Positions 14,699-23,528 of a stretch of DNA of 64,000 nt are shown here, in pieces. The DNA is from an uncultured Pseudomonadales bacterium (GTDB taxonomy: Bacteria; Pseudomonadota; Gammaproteobacteria; Pseudomonadales; Azotimanducaceae), in assembly GCA_958296165.1 (NCBI GenBank), contig OY282447.1, positions 62,001-126,000 on the forward strand, read 5' to 3'. The translations under genes were made by a program, and so were the position numbers. A model generated the notes under the pieces. That model saw only the letters and a list, made by a program, of their open reading frames with translations, ran no database searches and was not told the origin of the DNA. The stretch's first letter is position 1; each line of letters begins with the position of its first letter.

Positions 14699-14851
14699 TC
14701 GCTGGCGCTGGGCCTTGCTGCGGCGAGCGCCGTACCTTCGAGCCACCCAGCCTAACCTGTTGGGCAGGCGTCGGTGCCCGTGCCCGCCGGCCAAGCGTAT
14801 CGCAGTCGGCCGGAGACCTTTGGGCATGAAATCCGATAGCGAGCATCCGAC
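14699..14851. other. Spacer between nuclease-operon duplication and restriction genes
   Basis: No convincing gene or structure is visible in these ~150 bases; short frames here are GC-driven noise. Confidence 0.4.
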
Positions 14852-15844
14852 CTAGACAAATAGCTCAGCGGACGGTTGCCAGCCCGCCCGTTGAGCGTAG
14901 TGATCAGCTAGGACTAGCCAGCGTTCGATTCGCTTGCGGGGGTCGCAACTCTCGCCCCAATATTCGACGAACAATGCATCGTCCAAGCGCTGCGCCGCGT
15001 CCAGCATCAAGTGCTCAATGTCCTGCAAAGCGCGTGGCAGGTACTTGCCGCCTCGTGTGCTGTCGGTACGCAGTGCCACGCTTCCCGCGCTAAACAGGTC
15101 GCGTGCCTGCGGGCAGAACACGCCGTGATACGTAAGCAGGTAAGTTGCCGCGTCTTCGTATTTGCGGCGCGCCCCCGACCCCTTGCATATCTGCGGGCAA
15201 AGCAATGCGGCCTCAGCGCGGTACGTGCGTTTCTCAGCTTGCGTTAGGTGCGTGTAGAGCCGCACATTGATGGGCAGCGTGTGACTCGGCTCAAGCCACC
15301 ATGTGTGCTCCCCCGGCGGCAAACGCTTGCGCCAGTAGTCGCGGATGTGCGCCATCTTGCCATCCTCGTCGAGCTTGGCAAAGTCGCTGTACGCAATGTC
15401 GAACCGCTTGAACAACGGCGGGTCGTCGCTGTCCATATCGACCACGAATCGCGGCGCGTTCGACACACGGACATGCGTTACGCAATCCTCGTAGCGGGCC
15501 CATCGTGCCCCTGGCTCGCCGCCCACCTTGCCAAACATGACATAGACTGGGCCGACGGATGGGTCGCGCATGGACTCGAATACGCTGTTGCCGACCGTGT
15601 GCCATGTGTCGCGCTTGCTGTACTTGACCTCCACCCCGAAGCCGTTGACGCGAATGTCGGGGAAGGCATGGCGGTGGTAGGTCGGCTGTACCTTCACATC
15701 GAGGTCGGTCGCAGCGTTCTGTAATGCGGCCAACACGCCCTGCTCGAAAGGCTCTGGGCCGTGGTAGAGCGTACTGGTTCGGAGATTGACCGTGAGAAAC
15801 TGCGCGGCGCGGTCTAGGAGTGCTTCAAACTCGCTCTGGGTCAA
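14852..15844 (-). CDS. Type II restriction endonuclease, PD-(D/E)XK
   Basis: A 330-residue protein encoded immediately downstream of, and overlapping by 20 bp, a cytosine-5 methyltransferase. The order M then R with overlap is characteristic of type II restriction-modification pairs. P62-D63 followed by E72-V-K74 (P-D-I-R-V-N-G-F-G-V-E-V-K) is a PD-(D/E)XK metal-binding core. The C-terminal half (W-W-L-E-P-S-H-T-L-P, Y-L-L-T-Y-H-G-V-F) is likely used for target recognition. The start is TTG, so expression may be low relative to the methylase, as expected. The recognition sequence cannot be read from the protein. Confidence 0.75.
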   Translation of the reverse strand: MTQSEFEALLDRAAQFLTVNLRTSTLYHGPEPFEQGVLAALQNAATDLDVKVQPTYHRHAFPDIRVNGFGVEVKYSKRDTWHTVGNSVFESMRDPSVGPVYVMFGKVGGEPGARWARYEDCVTHVRVSNAPRFVVDMDSDDPPLFKRFDIAYSDFAKLDEDGKMAHIRDYWRKRLPPGEHTWWLEPSHTLPINVRLYTHLTQAEKRTYRAEAALLCPQICKGSGARRKYEDAATYLLTYHGVFCPQARDLFSAGSVALRTDSTRGGKYLPRALQDIEHLMLDAAQRLDDALFVEYWGESCDPRKRIERWLVLADHYAQRAGWQPSAELFV

Positions 15845-16832
15845 TGTGCTCTCGGACAGCCTTGGCGATGTGCCACGCTAACACTGGAGGCACCGCGTTG
15901 CCAATCTGTCGCTCCGTAGCGCGCATGGCGCACACGAAATCGAAGTCGTCCGGGAAGGACTGGAGCCGGGCGGCTTCGCGCAGCGATATGCGCCGGTCCA
16001 GCCTGTAATGCCACTGCACGTTGCCGTGGTGCTCCGCACGGATCGTGGTCGCGGGCTTGTCGGCTTTGAGACGCCGGTCGCCTTGCTCCGGGCTACGCTG
16101 AGCCTTGCTCCAGACGTGCGACGTGTCCTTGTCCTCGCTGGCCGATTCCAAGTCCTCTAGCGCTTCCTTCGCCGTCATTCGGTCGTCCAGCGCTTCAGGA
16201 TGGGAGAATGGCTCGTCGCCTTGCACACCGACGATGAAGATGCGCTCGCGCATCTGCGGTACACGGTAGTCGGCAGCAAGGTACAGCTTATGCGAAACCG
16301 TGTAGCCCGGGAGCGAAAAGTCGGCAAGCATCTGATCGAAAAAGGGCTTGCCATGCGACATGAGCAAGCCCTTCACGTTCTCCGCAACAAACACTTCGGG
16401 TCTTGTGCGTCTGACCACTTCGATCATCTGCTCGTAAAGGATCGTCCGCTCGCCTTCGCCAAGGCTCCGCGAGCCGTTGATCGAGACGTCCTGACATGGA
16501 AAACCGCCGATCACCACATCCGCCGATTCGGGCAGCGTGTCGAGCATGTCTACGATGCTGCCGCGATGCAGGTGGTCGTCGCCAAAGTTGGCCGCGTAGG
16601 TATTGCACGCTAATCTGTCTATGTCATTCGCCCACACGATCTCGAACGGAAGCCGGTCGTAGAACTCTCCGCCGAACGGGAAGCCGCCGAGAAAGCCGAG
16701 GTCCATCCCGCCGCATCCGCTGAACAGCGAGACGACGCTATGACGTTCTACTTCGCCGCCGGCAAGCTGGTTGACAAGCTGTTCGAAGTTGGCGGAGATC
16801 GGTTCGATGATCCGCGTTGCTCCCCTGCTCAA
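15825..16832 (-). CDS. DNA cytosine-5 methyltransferase of the R-M pair
   Basis: All main m5C-methyltransferase motifs are present in order: S-L-F-S-G-C-G-G-M-D-L-G-F (SAM binding, near residue 36), G-G-F-P-C-Q-D-V-S with catalytic Cys113, A-E-N-V-K-G, Q-M-R-E-R-I-F-I-V-G, a short target-recognition region, then R-R-I-S-L-R-E-A-A-R-L-Q-S-F-P and Q-I-G-N-A-V-P-P. It methylates cytosine to protect host DNA from the endonuclease encoded downstream. The start is a TTG with GAGGT upstream; an earlier start is not excluded. The short recognition region suggests a short palindromic target. Confidence 0.9.
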   Translation of the reverse strand: MSRGATRIIEPISANFEQLVNQLAGGEVERHSVVSLFSGCGGMDLGFLGGFPFGGEFYDRLPFEIVWANDIDRLACNTYAANFGDDHLHRGSIVDMLDTLPESADVVIGGFPCQDVSINGSRSLGEGERTILYEQMIEVVRRTRPEVFVAENVKGLLMSHGKPFFDQMLADFSLPGYTVSHKLYLAADYRVPQMRERIFIVGVQGDEPFSHPEALDDRMTAKEALEDLESASEDKDTSHVWSKAQRSPEQGDRRLKADKPATTIRAEHHGNVQWHYRLDRRISLREAARLQSFPDDFDFVCAMRATERQIGNAVPPVLAWHIAKAVREHIDPERV

Positions 16833-16995
16833 GCCGGACCTCGGTCTACGTGTGTGCGACGGACGAGCTTGCGCCCGGTCTAGGCCATTGAGCCACGGTC
16901 AACGTTGCGGGCGTTCTCTCCTTGGATCGTTGGCTCGTCAACCGTGGCGGCACGGCGGGGATGGTGTTCGCGCCGGTGGGCGGCGACCGGCCTTT

Positions 16996-17418
16996 CAGCG
17001 GATGTGGGTCTGGTCTACCTCGAGATCGTCCGACATGGGGGAACATCGCACCCTGATTCCACGCTTCGCTGATCTTGCGTCCGAGCCGCCACGCGGCGTC
17101 TTGGCTGATGTGCAGTTCCCGCGCTAGTTGAAGGCTCGACAGGCCCTTCTTGCTGATGCTCATGAGGTACATGGCATAGAGCCAGTCGCGGATCGTCAGA
17201 TTGGAACCGTGAAGAACTGTACCGACCTTTGCACTGAACGACTTGCGGCATTCCTTCTCCCTGCAGCGGTAAGGCTGCGGACGCTTGGACTTCACGACCG
17301 CAGTGTTTGCGGAGCCGCAGAACGGGCAGTGACGCTCACCTGGCCAACGCATCTGCTCGAAACACACGACGGCCGCTTCATCGTCAGGGAACATCCTGAA
17401 GAACTCTGCCGAACTCAT
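16996..17418 (-). pseudogene. IS1595-type transposase remnant, frameshifted and truncated
   Basis: The N-terminal zinc ribbon (C-P-F-C-G then C-R-E-K-E-C) and the helix-turn-helix region (L-S-S-L-Q-L-A-R-E-L-H-I-S-Q-D-A-A-W) match the first ~130 residues of IS1595-family transposases. At a run of five C (near 17036-17040) the frame breaks. Dropping one base restores D-D-L-E-V-D-Q-T-H-I-R, the start of the catalytic domain (family: V-E-V-D-E-T-Y-I-G-G), followed immediately by a stop. The rest of the catalytic domain is gone, so the element is dead. Confidence 0.75.
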
Positions 17419-17703
17419 CTGATGTTGGGTGTTCTCACGACCGGCCGTAACCTGCCCACTTTATCGCGTATTTTAGCCCGACACTGGTTGCGCTTACAAG
17501 GGGTCTTTGGCCAATTTGCTATGCTGGTGTTCGCGGCCGGCGGCCCCATGCGAGTGCAGGCAAGGCTGGCGGCCATCAGCGCCACGGCCGCGGTGGTGGT
17601 CTTCGAGTGGTCTCATAGGGTTCCAGTTCAAGAAGCGAGCTTATCAGTGTGGCAGGGGGGCTTCATGCGTTCCCTGTCGCGTCCGCACAGCTCGCCACGT
17701 GCA
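17419..17703. other. Spacer between transposase remnant and integrase fragment
   Basis: I see no gene here. A short A/T-rich patch near 17460-17475 could be a promoter for the old transposase, but no clear -10/-35 pair or terminal inverted repeat is recognisable. Confidence 0.3.
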
Positions 17704-18058
17704 TCAACCCTTCGCCCCGCGATAGAACCGCGCCACGGGGCCATCAGCGGCGCTCTGGTGCCGCACGTAGTGCGCAGCCTGTCCAGGACGCTTCCACCCG
17801 CCCGCCGTCATCAGATCGGGCAACGCGGTGCCAGCTGCGGCCAAGTCCTGCGCCATGCCGACGCGAGCGCCGTGGCTGCTTGCGCCGGTGACGCCGGCCG
17901 CTTCGCAAGCCGCCTTGAAGCGCCGAGCGATCTGGCGCGGAGAGAGCGGGACCACGCGCGGCTCGTCGCCGACCTTCGCAGCGAGCAGCGCAGCCACTGT
18001 CGCCGGTGCGAAGTACGCCGTGGTGGTGGACTTGGTCTTGGTGCGCCGACCGCCTAGA
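17704..18058 (-). pseudogene. C-terminal fragment of a second tyrosine integrase
   Basis: The leftward frame reads G-R-R-T-K-T-K-S-T-T-T-A-Y-F, then L-S-P-R-Q-I-A-R-R-F-K-A-A and S-S-H-G-A-R-V-G-M-A, with G-G-W-K and H-Y-V-R. These are the H-x-x-R, His/Trp and tyrosine boxes of a tyrosine recombinase catalytic end. The first two thirds are missing. It differs from the intact integrase at 19230-20165, so at least two integrase lineages have used this region. Confidence 0.7.
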
Positions 18059-18138
18059 CGCGGCGTAGAACGCCCAGCTCGTATCTGCCCTTGACCCGTG
18101 GCATTCTGACGTCAACACGTTTCACATAGGGATCGCAC

Positions 18139-19167
18139 ATGCCGCACGACGGAATCCGCTATTGGGGTTATCGGATCGACACAAGTCGCCGAGAAGCGAT
18201 TGAGTTCTTCTGGAAAGAGCTGGAAAAAGGGCGATTGCGGCAAGGCTGGGGCTACGACCCAGGCCAAGACTTGCGGGACATGAAGGTTGACGGCGGTGCC
18301 AGTGGCAATCTGAGGATGCTCAAGGAGGTGAAGAAGGGGCACATCCTGCTGGTGCCGAGACTGCCGAATTGGGGCCAAGTGGCCATCGTCGAGGCCACGG
18401 ACGACTGGGACAAAGCCTACCGATACGACATACCAGAGACCCACGACGACTACGGACACATTTTCCCTGCCCGCTGCCTCAAGGCGTTTTCACGCCACAA
18501 CGAGCGCGTCGTCGGCGCTCTGCAATCGACGCTCAGAGCGCGAAACCGATTTTGGAACATCGATCACATCGAGAGCGACGTTCAGCGGCTGCTCGACACG
18601 CAAGAAGACCTTACGTCCGACATCAGCGCCAAAGAGCGATTCGAGAACGCGACTGAAGGTGCATTCAAGAGCGCATCTGATGTTTTCAGTGAGGAAGCGT
18701 ATGAGGTCTTGAACAAGCAGTTCGAAGCGGCGGGGTGGGAGAAGGTCTTGGTCGAAGTGTTGGAGGCCGTCTATCCCGGTTGCGACGTGCGGCACACGGC
18801 AGGCCGTCGCGAAGCGTTGCACGGCACCGACATCCTGATCGAGATTCCCGGCCTAGGGCGTCTGCCACGTCGCACCCGCTACGCGATCGCGGTGCAGGTG
18901 AAAGATCAAGATGGACAGATCGATGTGGCCAGCATCATGGAGCAGATCAGCAAAGCGGATTCGTGGGAACGTCCTACGGCCCCGGCTGAAGATCAAGTAA
19001 CGCTGGTGGAGAAAGTGGTGTTGATGACCAAGGCCAACAAGACCGACAACGCGAAGCTGGTGGATGCTGGTGAGAAGCAAGGAGTGTGCTTCGTCTTCGC
19101 AGACGACCTGAAGGACATTCTCAAAGACTACGCGAGACGCAAAATGGGGCCTGGTGCCAACTCCTGA
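18139..19167 (+). CDS. Two-domain nuclease: PUA/EVE-like reader plus Mrr-like PD-(D/E)XK
   Basis: 342 residues. The first ~140 (Y-W-G-Y-R-I-D-T, Q-G-W-G-Y-D, G-H-I-L-L-V-P-R-L-P, V-A-I-V-E-A-T) have the look of PUA/EVE-type domains that bind modified bases and often front McrBC-type or Mrr-type nucleases. A helical linker follows. Residues ~190-340 resemble the Mrr catalytic fold: L-H-G-T-D231-I-L-I, then Y-A-I-A-V-Q253-V-K255, the D...QxK variant seen in Mrr enzymes. The likely role is restriction of invading, perhaps modified, DNA. It stands alone between integrase genes, fitting a defence hotspot. Domain calls are by pattern only. Confidence 0.65.
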   Translation: MPHDGIRYWGYRIDTSRREAIEFFWKELEKGRLRQGWGYDPGQDLRDMKVDGGASGNLRMLKEVKKGHILLVPRLPNWGQVAIVEATDDWDKAYRYDIPETHDDYGHIFPARCLKAFSRHNERVVGALQSTLRARNRFWNIDHIESDVQRLLDTQEDLTSDISAKERFENATEGAFKSASDVFSEEAYEVLNKQFEAAGWEKVLVEVLEAVYPGCDVRHTAGRREALHGTDILIEIPGLGRLPRRTRYAIAVQVKDQDGQIDVASIMEQISKADSWERPTAPAEDQVTLVEKVVLMTKANKTDNAKLVDAGEKQGVCFVFADDLKDILKDYARRKMGPGANS

Positions 19168-19229
19168 CTAGCGAGAGTCGTCGTCCGCGCAACAAACGGG
19201 CGGACATGCCGCATCGCGGGCAGGGCACC

Positions 19230-20165
19230 CTACAGGTACTTGGCCGTCGCGTTGTGTTCGGCCATGACGCCCGATGCGTAGTGGCCCACCATCCTTTCGG
19301 TTTGCCAACCGCCCGATCTCATCAGTTCGATGGTGGACGCGCCTAGCCGCGTGAGTTCGCTGGCGTAGGTGACCCGCGCCGAGTGCGCCGTCGCTTGCAC
19401 TCCGCAGCGGCTTGCCGCGGCCTTGAACCTTCGGTTGACCGTGCTCGGCGACATCCCGAACACGGACGCATCGGGATTGGGTTCGTCGGGTTGGATCGCC
19501 AACAGTGCCCGCGCCGCTTCCGCCTTGACGAACCTGATGTCGTCGAGACCGCCATCTTGGTTCGTCTTGCTCTTGCGAACCCGGATGCGCAGCCCGCCCT
19601 TGCCCGCTTCGACGTCTCGCCATTCCAGCGCTGCGGCTTCGCTTCGACGAAGGCAGGCTTGGAACAGCACCCAGATCATCGCCCGATCCCGCTTGTCGGC
19701 CTTCTCCGCCATCAGCCTGATCGTGTCGATGTCCAGCGCCGGCGCCTGGCCGCGGCCACGCTCCGCCCGGCCTTCGCGCCCGAACCCCCGGAGCGCCATG
19801 TCGGTGATGCGTCCTGCCGGCGATGCCCTGTCGGTCACCTTGGCCCACGAGCGCACGGCCGACACCGCCAGCCGCGCCGTGGCGGCCGACATGCCGTCGT
19901 CGTCGAGCTTGCCAAGGTAGTCGGCCAGCAGCCCGTCGTCGAGCGTCGCGAGCGACTCGCCGCGTTCGGACAGCCAGGCGTCGAGTCGGCGCAGCTGCCC
20001 GGCGTAGCAGCGCCTGGTGTTCGGCGCGAACGAGTCTCTTACCAGCCTTGCGGCAGACGCGCCGATGGCGACGGCCGGCAGGTCGTTTTCGACGGCTTGG
20101 ACAGCGTTGTTCACGGGCTGGACCGTAGCAGTTTCCGGTGAACGATAATTGCCCTTAACGTGCAT
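19230..20165 (-). CDS. Tyrosine recombinase / integrase, apparently intact
   Basis: About 311 residues. The N-terminal half holds a SAM-like arm/core-binding domain (S-F-A-P-N-T-R-R-C-Y-A-G-Q-L-R-R-L). The catalytic domain has the first Arg in F-Q-A-C-L-R-R-S-E-A-A-A-L-E-W, the box H-S-A-R-V-T-Y-A-S-E-L, G-G-W-Q, and the nucleophile in V-G-H-Y-A-S. It would integrate or resolve the accessory element. I chose ATG 20165 over a GTG at 20213, because the latter would leave only ~17 bases to the divergent PLD gene. A truncated near-twin lies at 5188-5436. Confidence 0.85.
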   Translation of the reverse strand: MHVKGNYRSPETATVQPVNNAVQAVENDLPAVAIGASAARLVRDSFAPNTRRCYAGQLRRLDAWLSERGESLATLDDGLLADYLGKLDDDGMSAATARLAVSAVRSWAKVTDRASPAGRITDMALRGFGREGRAERGRGQAPALDIDTIRLMAEKADKRDRAMIWVLFQACLRRSEAAALEWRDVEAGKGGLRIRVRKSKTNQDGGLDDIRFVKAEAARALLAIQPDEPNPDASVFGMSPSTVNRRFKAAASRCGVQATAHSARVTYASELTRLGASTIELMRSGGWQTERMVGHYASGVMAEHNATAKYL

Positions 20166-20230
20166 TTCGCCGCCTGACGTGATACGTTCAACTCGCGGCA
20201 TCCCTAGCGTCACATGTGTATGGAGGTCTA

Positions 20231-21280
20231 GTGTCCCGAGCTCTCACGAACAAGGGTCAGCAGTTGCTCAAGGCGTTCAAACGCAGAGTCAAAGAGGCCG
20301 ATCGGATCGACATCGTTACCGCATGGGTCACGGATTGCGCAGCGCTGGAAGCGCTAGACGAACTCGCGAAGGCGAACTGCGATGTTCGCGCCATTGTGGG
20401 ACTTAGTAACCGCATTACCGTACCAAGCGCGCTGGAGACGTTGCGCGACATGGGGCATGTAAAAGTCGTCGACCCGTCATCTGGAATCTTCCACCCGAAG
20501 GTCTACATATTCCATCGGGATGGCCGTCCGACGCATGGTTGGAATGGAAGCGCGAACTTCAGCAAGGGTGGGTTCGATAGCAACTACGAACTAGTCTTGG
20601 AGACGAAATTGCCTGCGTCGAGCACACTGACTGACTGGTTTGACGAACTCTGGAACAAACGATGTTGCAAGCCGCTAACAGATGAACTCTTGAAGGACTA
20701 CCAGCGCCGCTTCAAAGAAAAGCCCGGCCAGGAACCGGGGGTGCCGCCCGACGCGAGTCGCGGGTCGGCAACTGGCAAGCAGGCTGTCGCAAAGGGAAAG
20801 GACTCGAAACGGATCGTAATCGTGCAACATGGGGTGCGTCCCCCTCCCGACGTTCCGGGAAACTACGGAAAGGAAAAGGCGAAAGGTCAGGTCACAGTTG
20901 CTGGCGAGTCATACGCTTATAGCTCTTCTACGACGTGCATGAAGCTGGTGCTCGAGAAGCTACAGGAGCAGGACCCCAGCTTCTTAGAACGGTGTTGGGA
21001 CGACTCTCGATTCCATAGGAAGGGAAGACGAACGCACTTTGTCGCACGAACGAAGGCAGAACTTGGCAGCGAAGGCTTCCGAAAGCATGCCATCCCGATG
21101 GACAATGACTGGTGGCTGCCGACGCAAACGCAGACCCAAGAGAAGTGGAAAGTCGTCGAAGCCGCAGCAGACGTTGCTGGAGTGGAAATCGTACATCGCG
21201 CCAAGGGCCAGCACGGACGTGAAGTTAAGGGAAAGTTCTGGCAGGCCGAGAAGCGTGCTAAGAAGTTAGTCGGATTCTGA
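20231..21280 (+). CDS. PLD-family nuclease-like protein
   Basis: 349 residues starting at GTG with GGAGG four bases upstream (a GTG at 20216 is an alternative without a binding site). Residues 88-97 read H-P-K-V-Y-I-F-H-R-D, followed by G-S-A-N-F and Y-E at 120: a single HKD active site of the phospholipase D superfamily, the form used by nucleases and helicase-associated PLD proteins. Two such sites usually come together by dimerisation. After a Lys/Pro-rich linker (~170-215) a C-terminal domain (S-S-S-T-T-C-M-K-L-V-L-E-K-L and W-W-L-P-T-Q-T) is unfamiliar. Position in the defence cluster, divergent from the integrase, suggests DNA restriction. Confidence 0.6.
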   Translation: MSRALTNKGQQLLKAFKRRVKEADRIDIVTAWVTDCAALEALDELAKANCDVRAIVGLSNRITVPSALETLRDMGHVKVVDPSSGIFHPKVYIFHRDGRPTHGWNGSANFSKGGFDSNYELVLETKLPASSTLTDWFDELWNKRCCKPLTDELLKDYQRRFKEKPGQEPGVPPDASRGSATGKQAVAKGKDSKRIVIVQHGVRPPPDVPGNYGKEKAKGQVTVAGESYAYSSSTTCMKLVLEKLQEQDPSFLERCWDDSRFHRKGRRTHFVARTKAELGSEGFRKHAIPMDNDWWLPTQTQTQEKWKVVEAAADVAGVEIVHRAKGQHGREVKGKFWQAEKRAKKLVGF

Positions 21281-22360
21281 CGATGCGCACGCGCCACACC
21301 ACCGACACTCGGACTCATCTGATGACGCTTTGCACCGTCTCTTGCGCACGGCTTCTGCTTCCACGATCTCCGGCGACCCACGCGGGTACCAGCGTCCTGC
21401 GGATGATCCGGGGCGGCTGCGGGGTCGGGTCACGGTGGAGCGCACTCCGCAACCCTTGCCCGCTTGGGGCTGCGGGCGAGGGATCGGTGCCACGCTCGGC
21501 TTGCCCAGGGAGTCAGCCAAGCAGTTCGTCATCAAGCGATTCGAGCGTAGCGCCGCGCTCATCTAACCGGCCCTGCAAGCGCCGTAGGCGTGTTCCTGAC
21601 CTTCGGCGGCCGGCGATGGCTGGGCACCGTGAGTGGGTCAGTTTCGTTAGCGGAGCGGCCGTGCGGCCGCATCCATTGAAGAGGACAACATCATCATGCA
21701 ACCGAAGAACATGCTCATCTGCGAGCTCAGTTCCGCGAACTGGCAGTGATTGAGAAAATGGCAAAGTTCCTGTGCCCCAAATGTGGCGAGCGGCAAGCCC
21801 TGAAAATGACTTAGGAAAGAACTCAGGACGTACCTGTCGATGACAAACGGGTTCGTAGGGGGCCAAAGGGTATCGCCGGAGGACCTCGTAGAGCTACTCC
21901 GCGGGGTGGTGGAGCTACTCAACCGCATCTTCAAAGAGCGAGACATCTTTCTAGCTTGCGAAGCCTGCGGCGCACTTACGGAAGTCTAAAGCGTCGGCAG
22001 CACCTGGCCATCAGAGAACGCCGCTGTAGGACGACCGGATGGACTTCTTGCTGGCGGCGCGAACGTCGGAACCGTATGCGCAAACATTGATACAAACGAC
22101 GCATCGGCCACCGGCAGCTGATCATCGTTAACTTGTTGATATTAATGAAAAAAACCCGTCCTATAGAAGCAAAGTGAGGCTGTCGTCCGCTCCGCCACTT
22201 TGTGGGCAAGGCCCTCACTATCAATCACTTACACATAGCGCCAAGAGCGTTGTTGGAAGAAACGTGCTCTGTTCCGCGGCTTCTTCTGTTGTGTGCGCCG
22301 CGGAAGACGGGGTAGCGCAATAAGGCCGCCCGAGGATGGGCCGCGAAATGACCTTGGCAG
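21281..22360. other. Gene-poor stretch between defence cluster and tRNA-Ser side
   Basis: About 1.1 kb without a convincing full gene. GC falls in 21700-22300 relative to its surroundings, including an A-rich run near 22140-22160. Two tiny frames with zinc-ribbon-like Cys pairs are present: one ending 21811 (K-F-L-C-P-K-C-G-E-R-Q) and one at 21840-21989 (annotated separately). They could be halves of one decayed zinc-ribbon gene. This looks like a junction zone between element and chromosome. Confidence 0.4.
21840..21989 (+). CDS. 49-aa frame with C-x-x-C end, possibly half of a decayed gene
   Basis: From ATG 21840 the frame encodes a helix (S-P-E-D-L-V-E-L-L-R-G-V-V-E-L-L-N-R-I-F-K) and ends L-A-C-E-A-C-G-A-L-T-E-V. 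A C-P-K-C-G frame ends 28 bases upstream in another frame; joined by a one-base shift they would make a four-Cys zinc ribbon. It could be a real microprotein or a pseudogene half. No function is inferred. Confidence 0.3.
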   Translation: MTNGFVGGQRVSPEDLVELLRGVVELLNRIFKERDIFLACEACGALTEV

Positions 22361-22537
22361 CTACGAGGCCAGTGGCCGACGCTTGAGCTCGGCCAGAATC
22401 TCCGCTAGGAGCATGTTCTGTTCCTCGGTGCGACTTACCCAGAAGTACAGCGGGTAGAGGCCGAGCGTCACGATGGCCAAGAGTACAAACAGCAAGAAAT
22501 GGCCGATTCGCTGACCGGCGCTTCGTTCGGTTGCCAC
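22361..22537 (-). CDS. Small membrane protein, DUF4234-like
   Basis: 58 residues from GTG 22537. One long hydrophobic stretch (H-F-L-L-F-V-L-L-A-I-V-T-L-G-L-Y-P-L-Y-F) has the T-L-G-x-Y-P-x-Y signature common in DUF4234/YjgN-like membrane proteins, followed by a short amphipathic C-terminal helix. The frame stays open upstream into the tRNA, but that part is tRNA sequence and should be ignored. Function unknown. Confidence 0.5.
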   Translation of the reverse strand: MATERSAGQRIGHFLLFVLLAIVTLGLYPLYFWVSRTEEQNMLLAEILAELKRRPLAS

Positions 22538-22626
22538 GACGGATCCCCTATCGGTTCTATCTTCTCGCGCTATGCACGGTTCTTTGGTCGGCAGTGCAAC
22601 TATAGCTGTTGTGTTAAGACCGTGCG

Positions 22627-22714
22627 TGGCGGAGAGGCGGGGATTCGAACCCCGGGAAGGTCGCCCTCCTCTGGTTTTCAAGACCAGCGCTTTCGACCGC
22701 TCAGCCACCTCTCC
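22627..22714 (-). tRNA. tRNA-Ser(UGA)
   Basis: On the minus strand the molecule begins GGAGAGGTGGCTGAG and ends with CCTCTCC, discriminator G and an encoded CCA. The acceptor pairs GGAGAGG/CCTCTCC perfectly. The anticodon arm CTGGT-CTTGAAA-ACCAG gives anticodon UGA. A long variable arm (GAGGGCGACCTTC region) and the T arm GGGGTTCGAATCCCC are typical of class II serine tRNAs. Its 3' end faces the accessory region, the usual side for integration of tyrosine-recombinase elements, but I found no second copy of the 3' end as an attachment site. Confidence 0.95.
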
Positions 22715-22917
22715 GAGCGGAGATGTTGAACCGATGCAGCAGTGTTGGCAACCGGTGCCGGTCCCGTCCTAGCTGCTGGACCGTCCAACGCCCTCAGCCC
22801 GAGCCGACCGAGGCAGGATTCAATAGCACTACTATTTCCGCCATCGTAGTTCTTGGCAGACCTTCGCCGCATCGCGTAAGGTTCCAATCGCATCATGTCA
22901 GTAGCGACCACCAATCC

Positions 22918-23526
22918 ATGACGCGATTCTACCGAACGCCGCTCGGCTTGTTGCTGCACCCGAAGACCGCCTTTGCGCGGGTGGCGGAGAGCGAGCCGGC
23001 CCCCTTGCACGTGTTCTTCCTCCACATCGTGCGGCTGGCGCTCATGCCGCCGACGCTGGCGTTCGTGGGGGCGTGGAACTTCGGCTGGCGGCTGGGCGCG
23101 GCAGAGCCTCTGTACATCGAAACCAGCCAGCTAGTGCTGGTGAGCGTGGGCTATTTCATCGCTCTCTTGGTTGGTCTGACCGGCACGGCGGCCGCGGCCC
23201 GCTGGATGGCACCCACCTATGGCGCATCGAAGGCGTTTGGATCGCATCTGGCGTTGGTGGCGATCGTAGCCGTGCCGCTCGCCGTCGGTAGCATCGCGCA
23301 TCTCTTTCCGCATGTTTTCCTGAACTTGCTGGTGTTCATTCCTGCACTGCTGTGGAGCCTGTACCTGCTCTACACCGGCTTGCCCGTGGCGCTGGGCGTC
23401 TCGCCAGAGCGGGGCATGTTGATGGCGTCGTCGCTGGTGGCGTTCCTGCTGGTGGCCGCAGTGACGTTGCTCGGCGTTACGGTGGCGCTGTGGGCGGCCG
23501 GCATCGGCCCGGCGATAGGCGTTTGA
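22918..23526 (+). CDS. Yip1-domain-like inner-membrane protein
   Basis: 202 residues starting at ATG 22918. The N-terminus L-G-L-L-L-H-P-K-T-A-F-A-R-V-A-E is the amphipathic lead-in common to bacterial Yip1-family proteins. It is followed by about five hydrophobic helices, including P-L-A-V-G-S-I-A-H-L and V-F-I-P-A-L-L-W-S-L-Y-L-L-Y-T-G-L-P, the typical L-Y-x-x-G motif of the family. The cellular role of these proteins is unsettled. The gene ends three bases before ccoN, so it shares the oxidase transcript and could assist assembly. Confidence 0.65.
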   Translation: MTRFYRTPLGLLLHPKTAFARVAESEPAPLHVFFLHIVRLALMPPTLAFVGAWNFGWRLGAAEPLYIETSQLVLVSVGYFIALLVGLTGTAAAARWMAPTYGASKAFGSHLALVAIVAVPLAVGSIAHLFPHVFLNLLVFIPALLWSLYLLYTGLPVALGVSPERGMLMASSLVAFLLVAAVTLLGVTVALWAAGIGPAIGV

Positions 23527-23528
23527 CG

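Noticed and set aside
17128-18057. 309-codon plus-strand frame across the integrase fragment
   Set aside because: Opposite-strand translation shows integrase catalytic boxes; the plus frame is a GC-rich shadow.
22627-22660. tRNA-Ser 3' end as an attachment site of the accessory element
   Set aside because: Geometry is right, but I saw no second copy of the tRNA end within 1-22 kb, so no att site is called.
22538-22708. N-terminal extension of the small membrane protein into the tRNA
   Set aside because: The extension is translated tRNA-Ser sequence and cannot be protein-coding in the usual sense.
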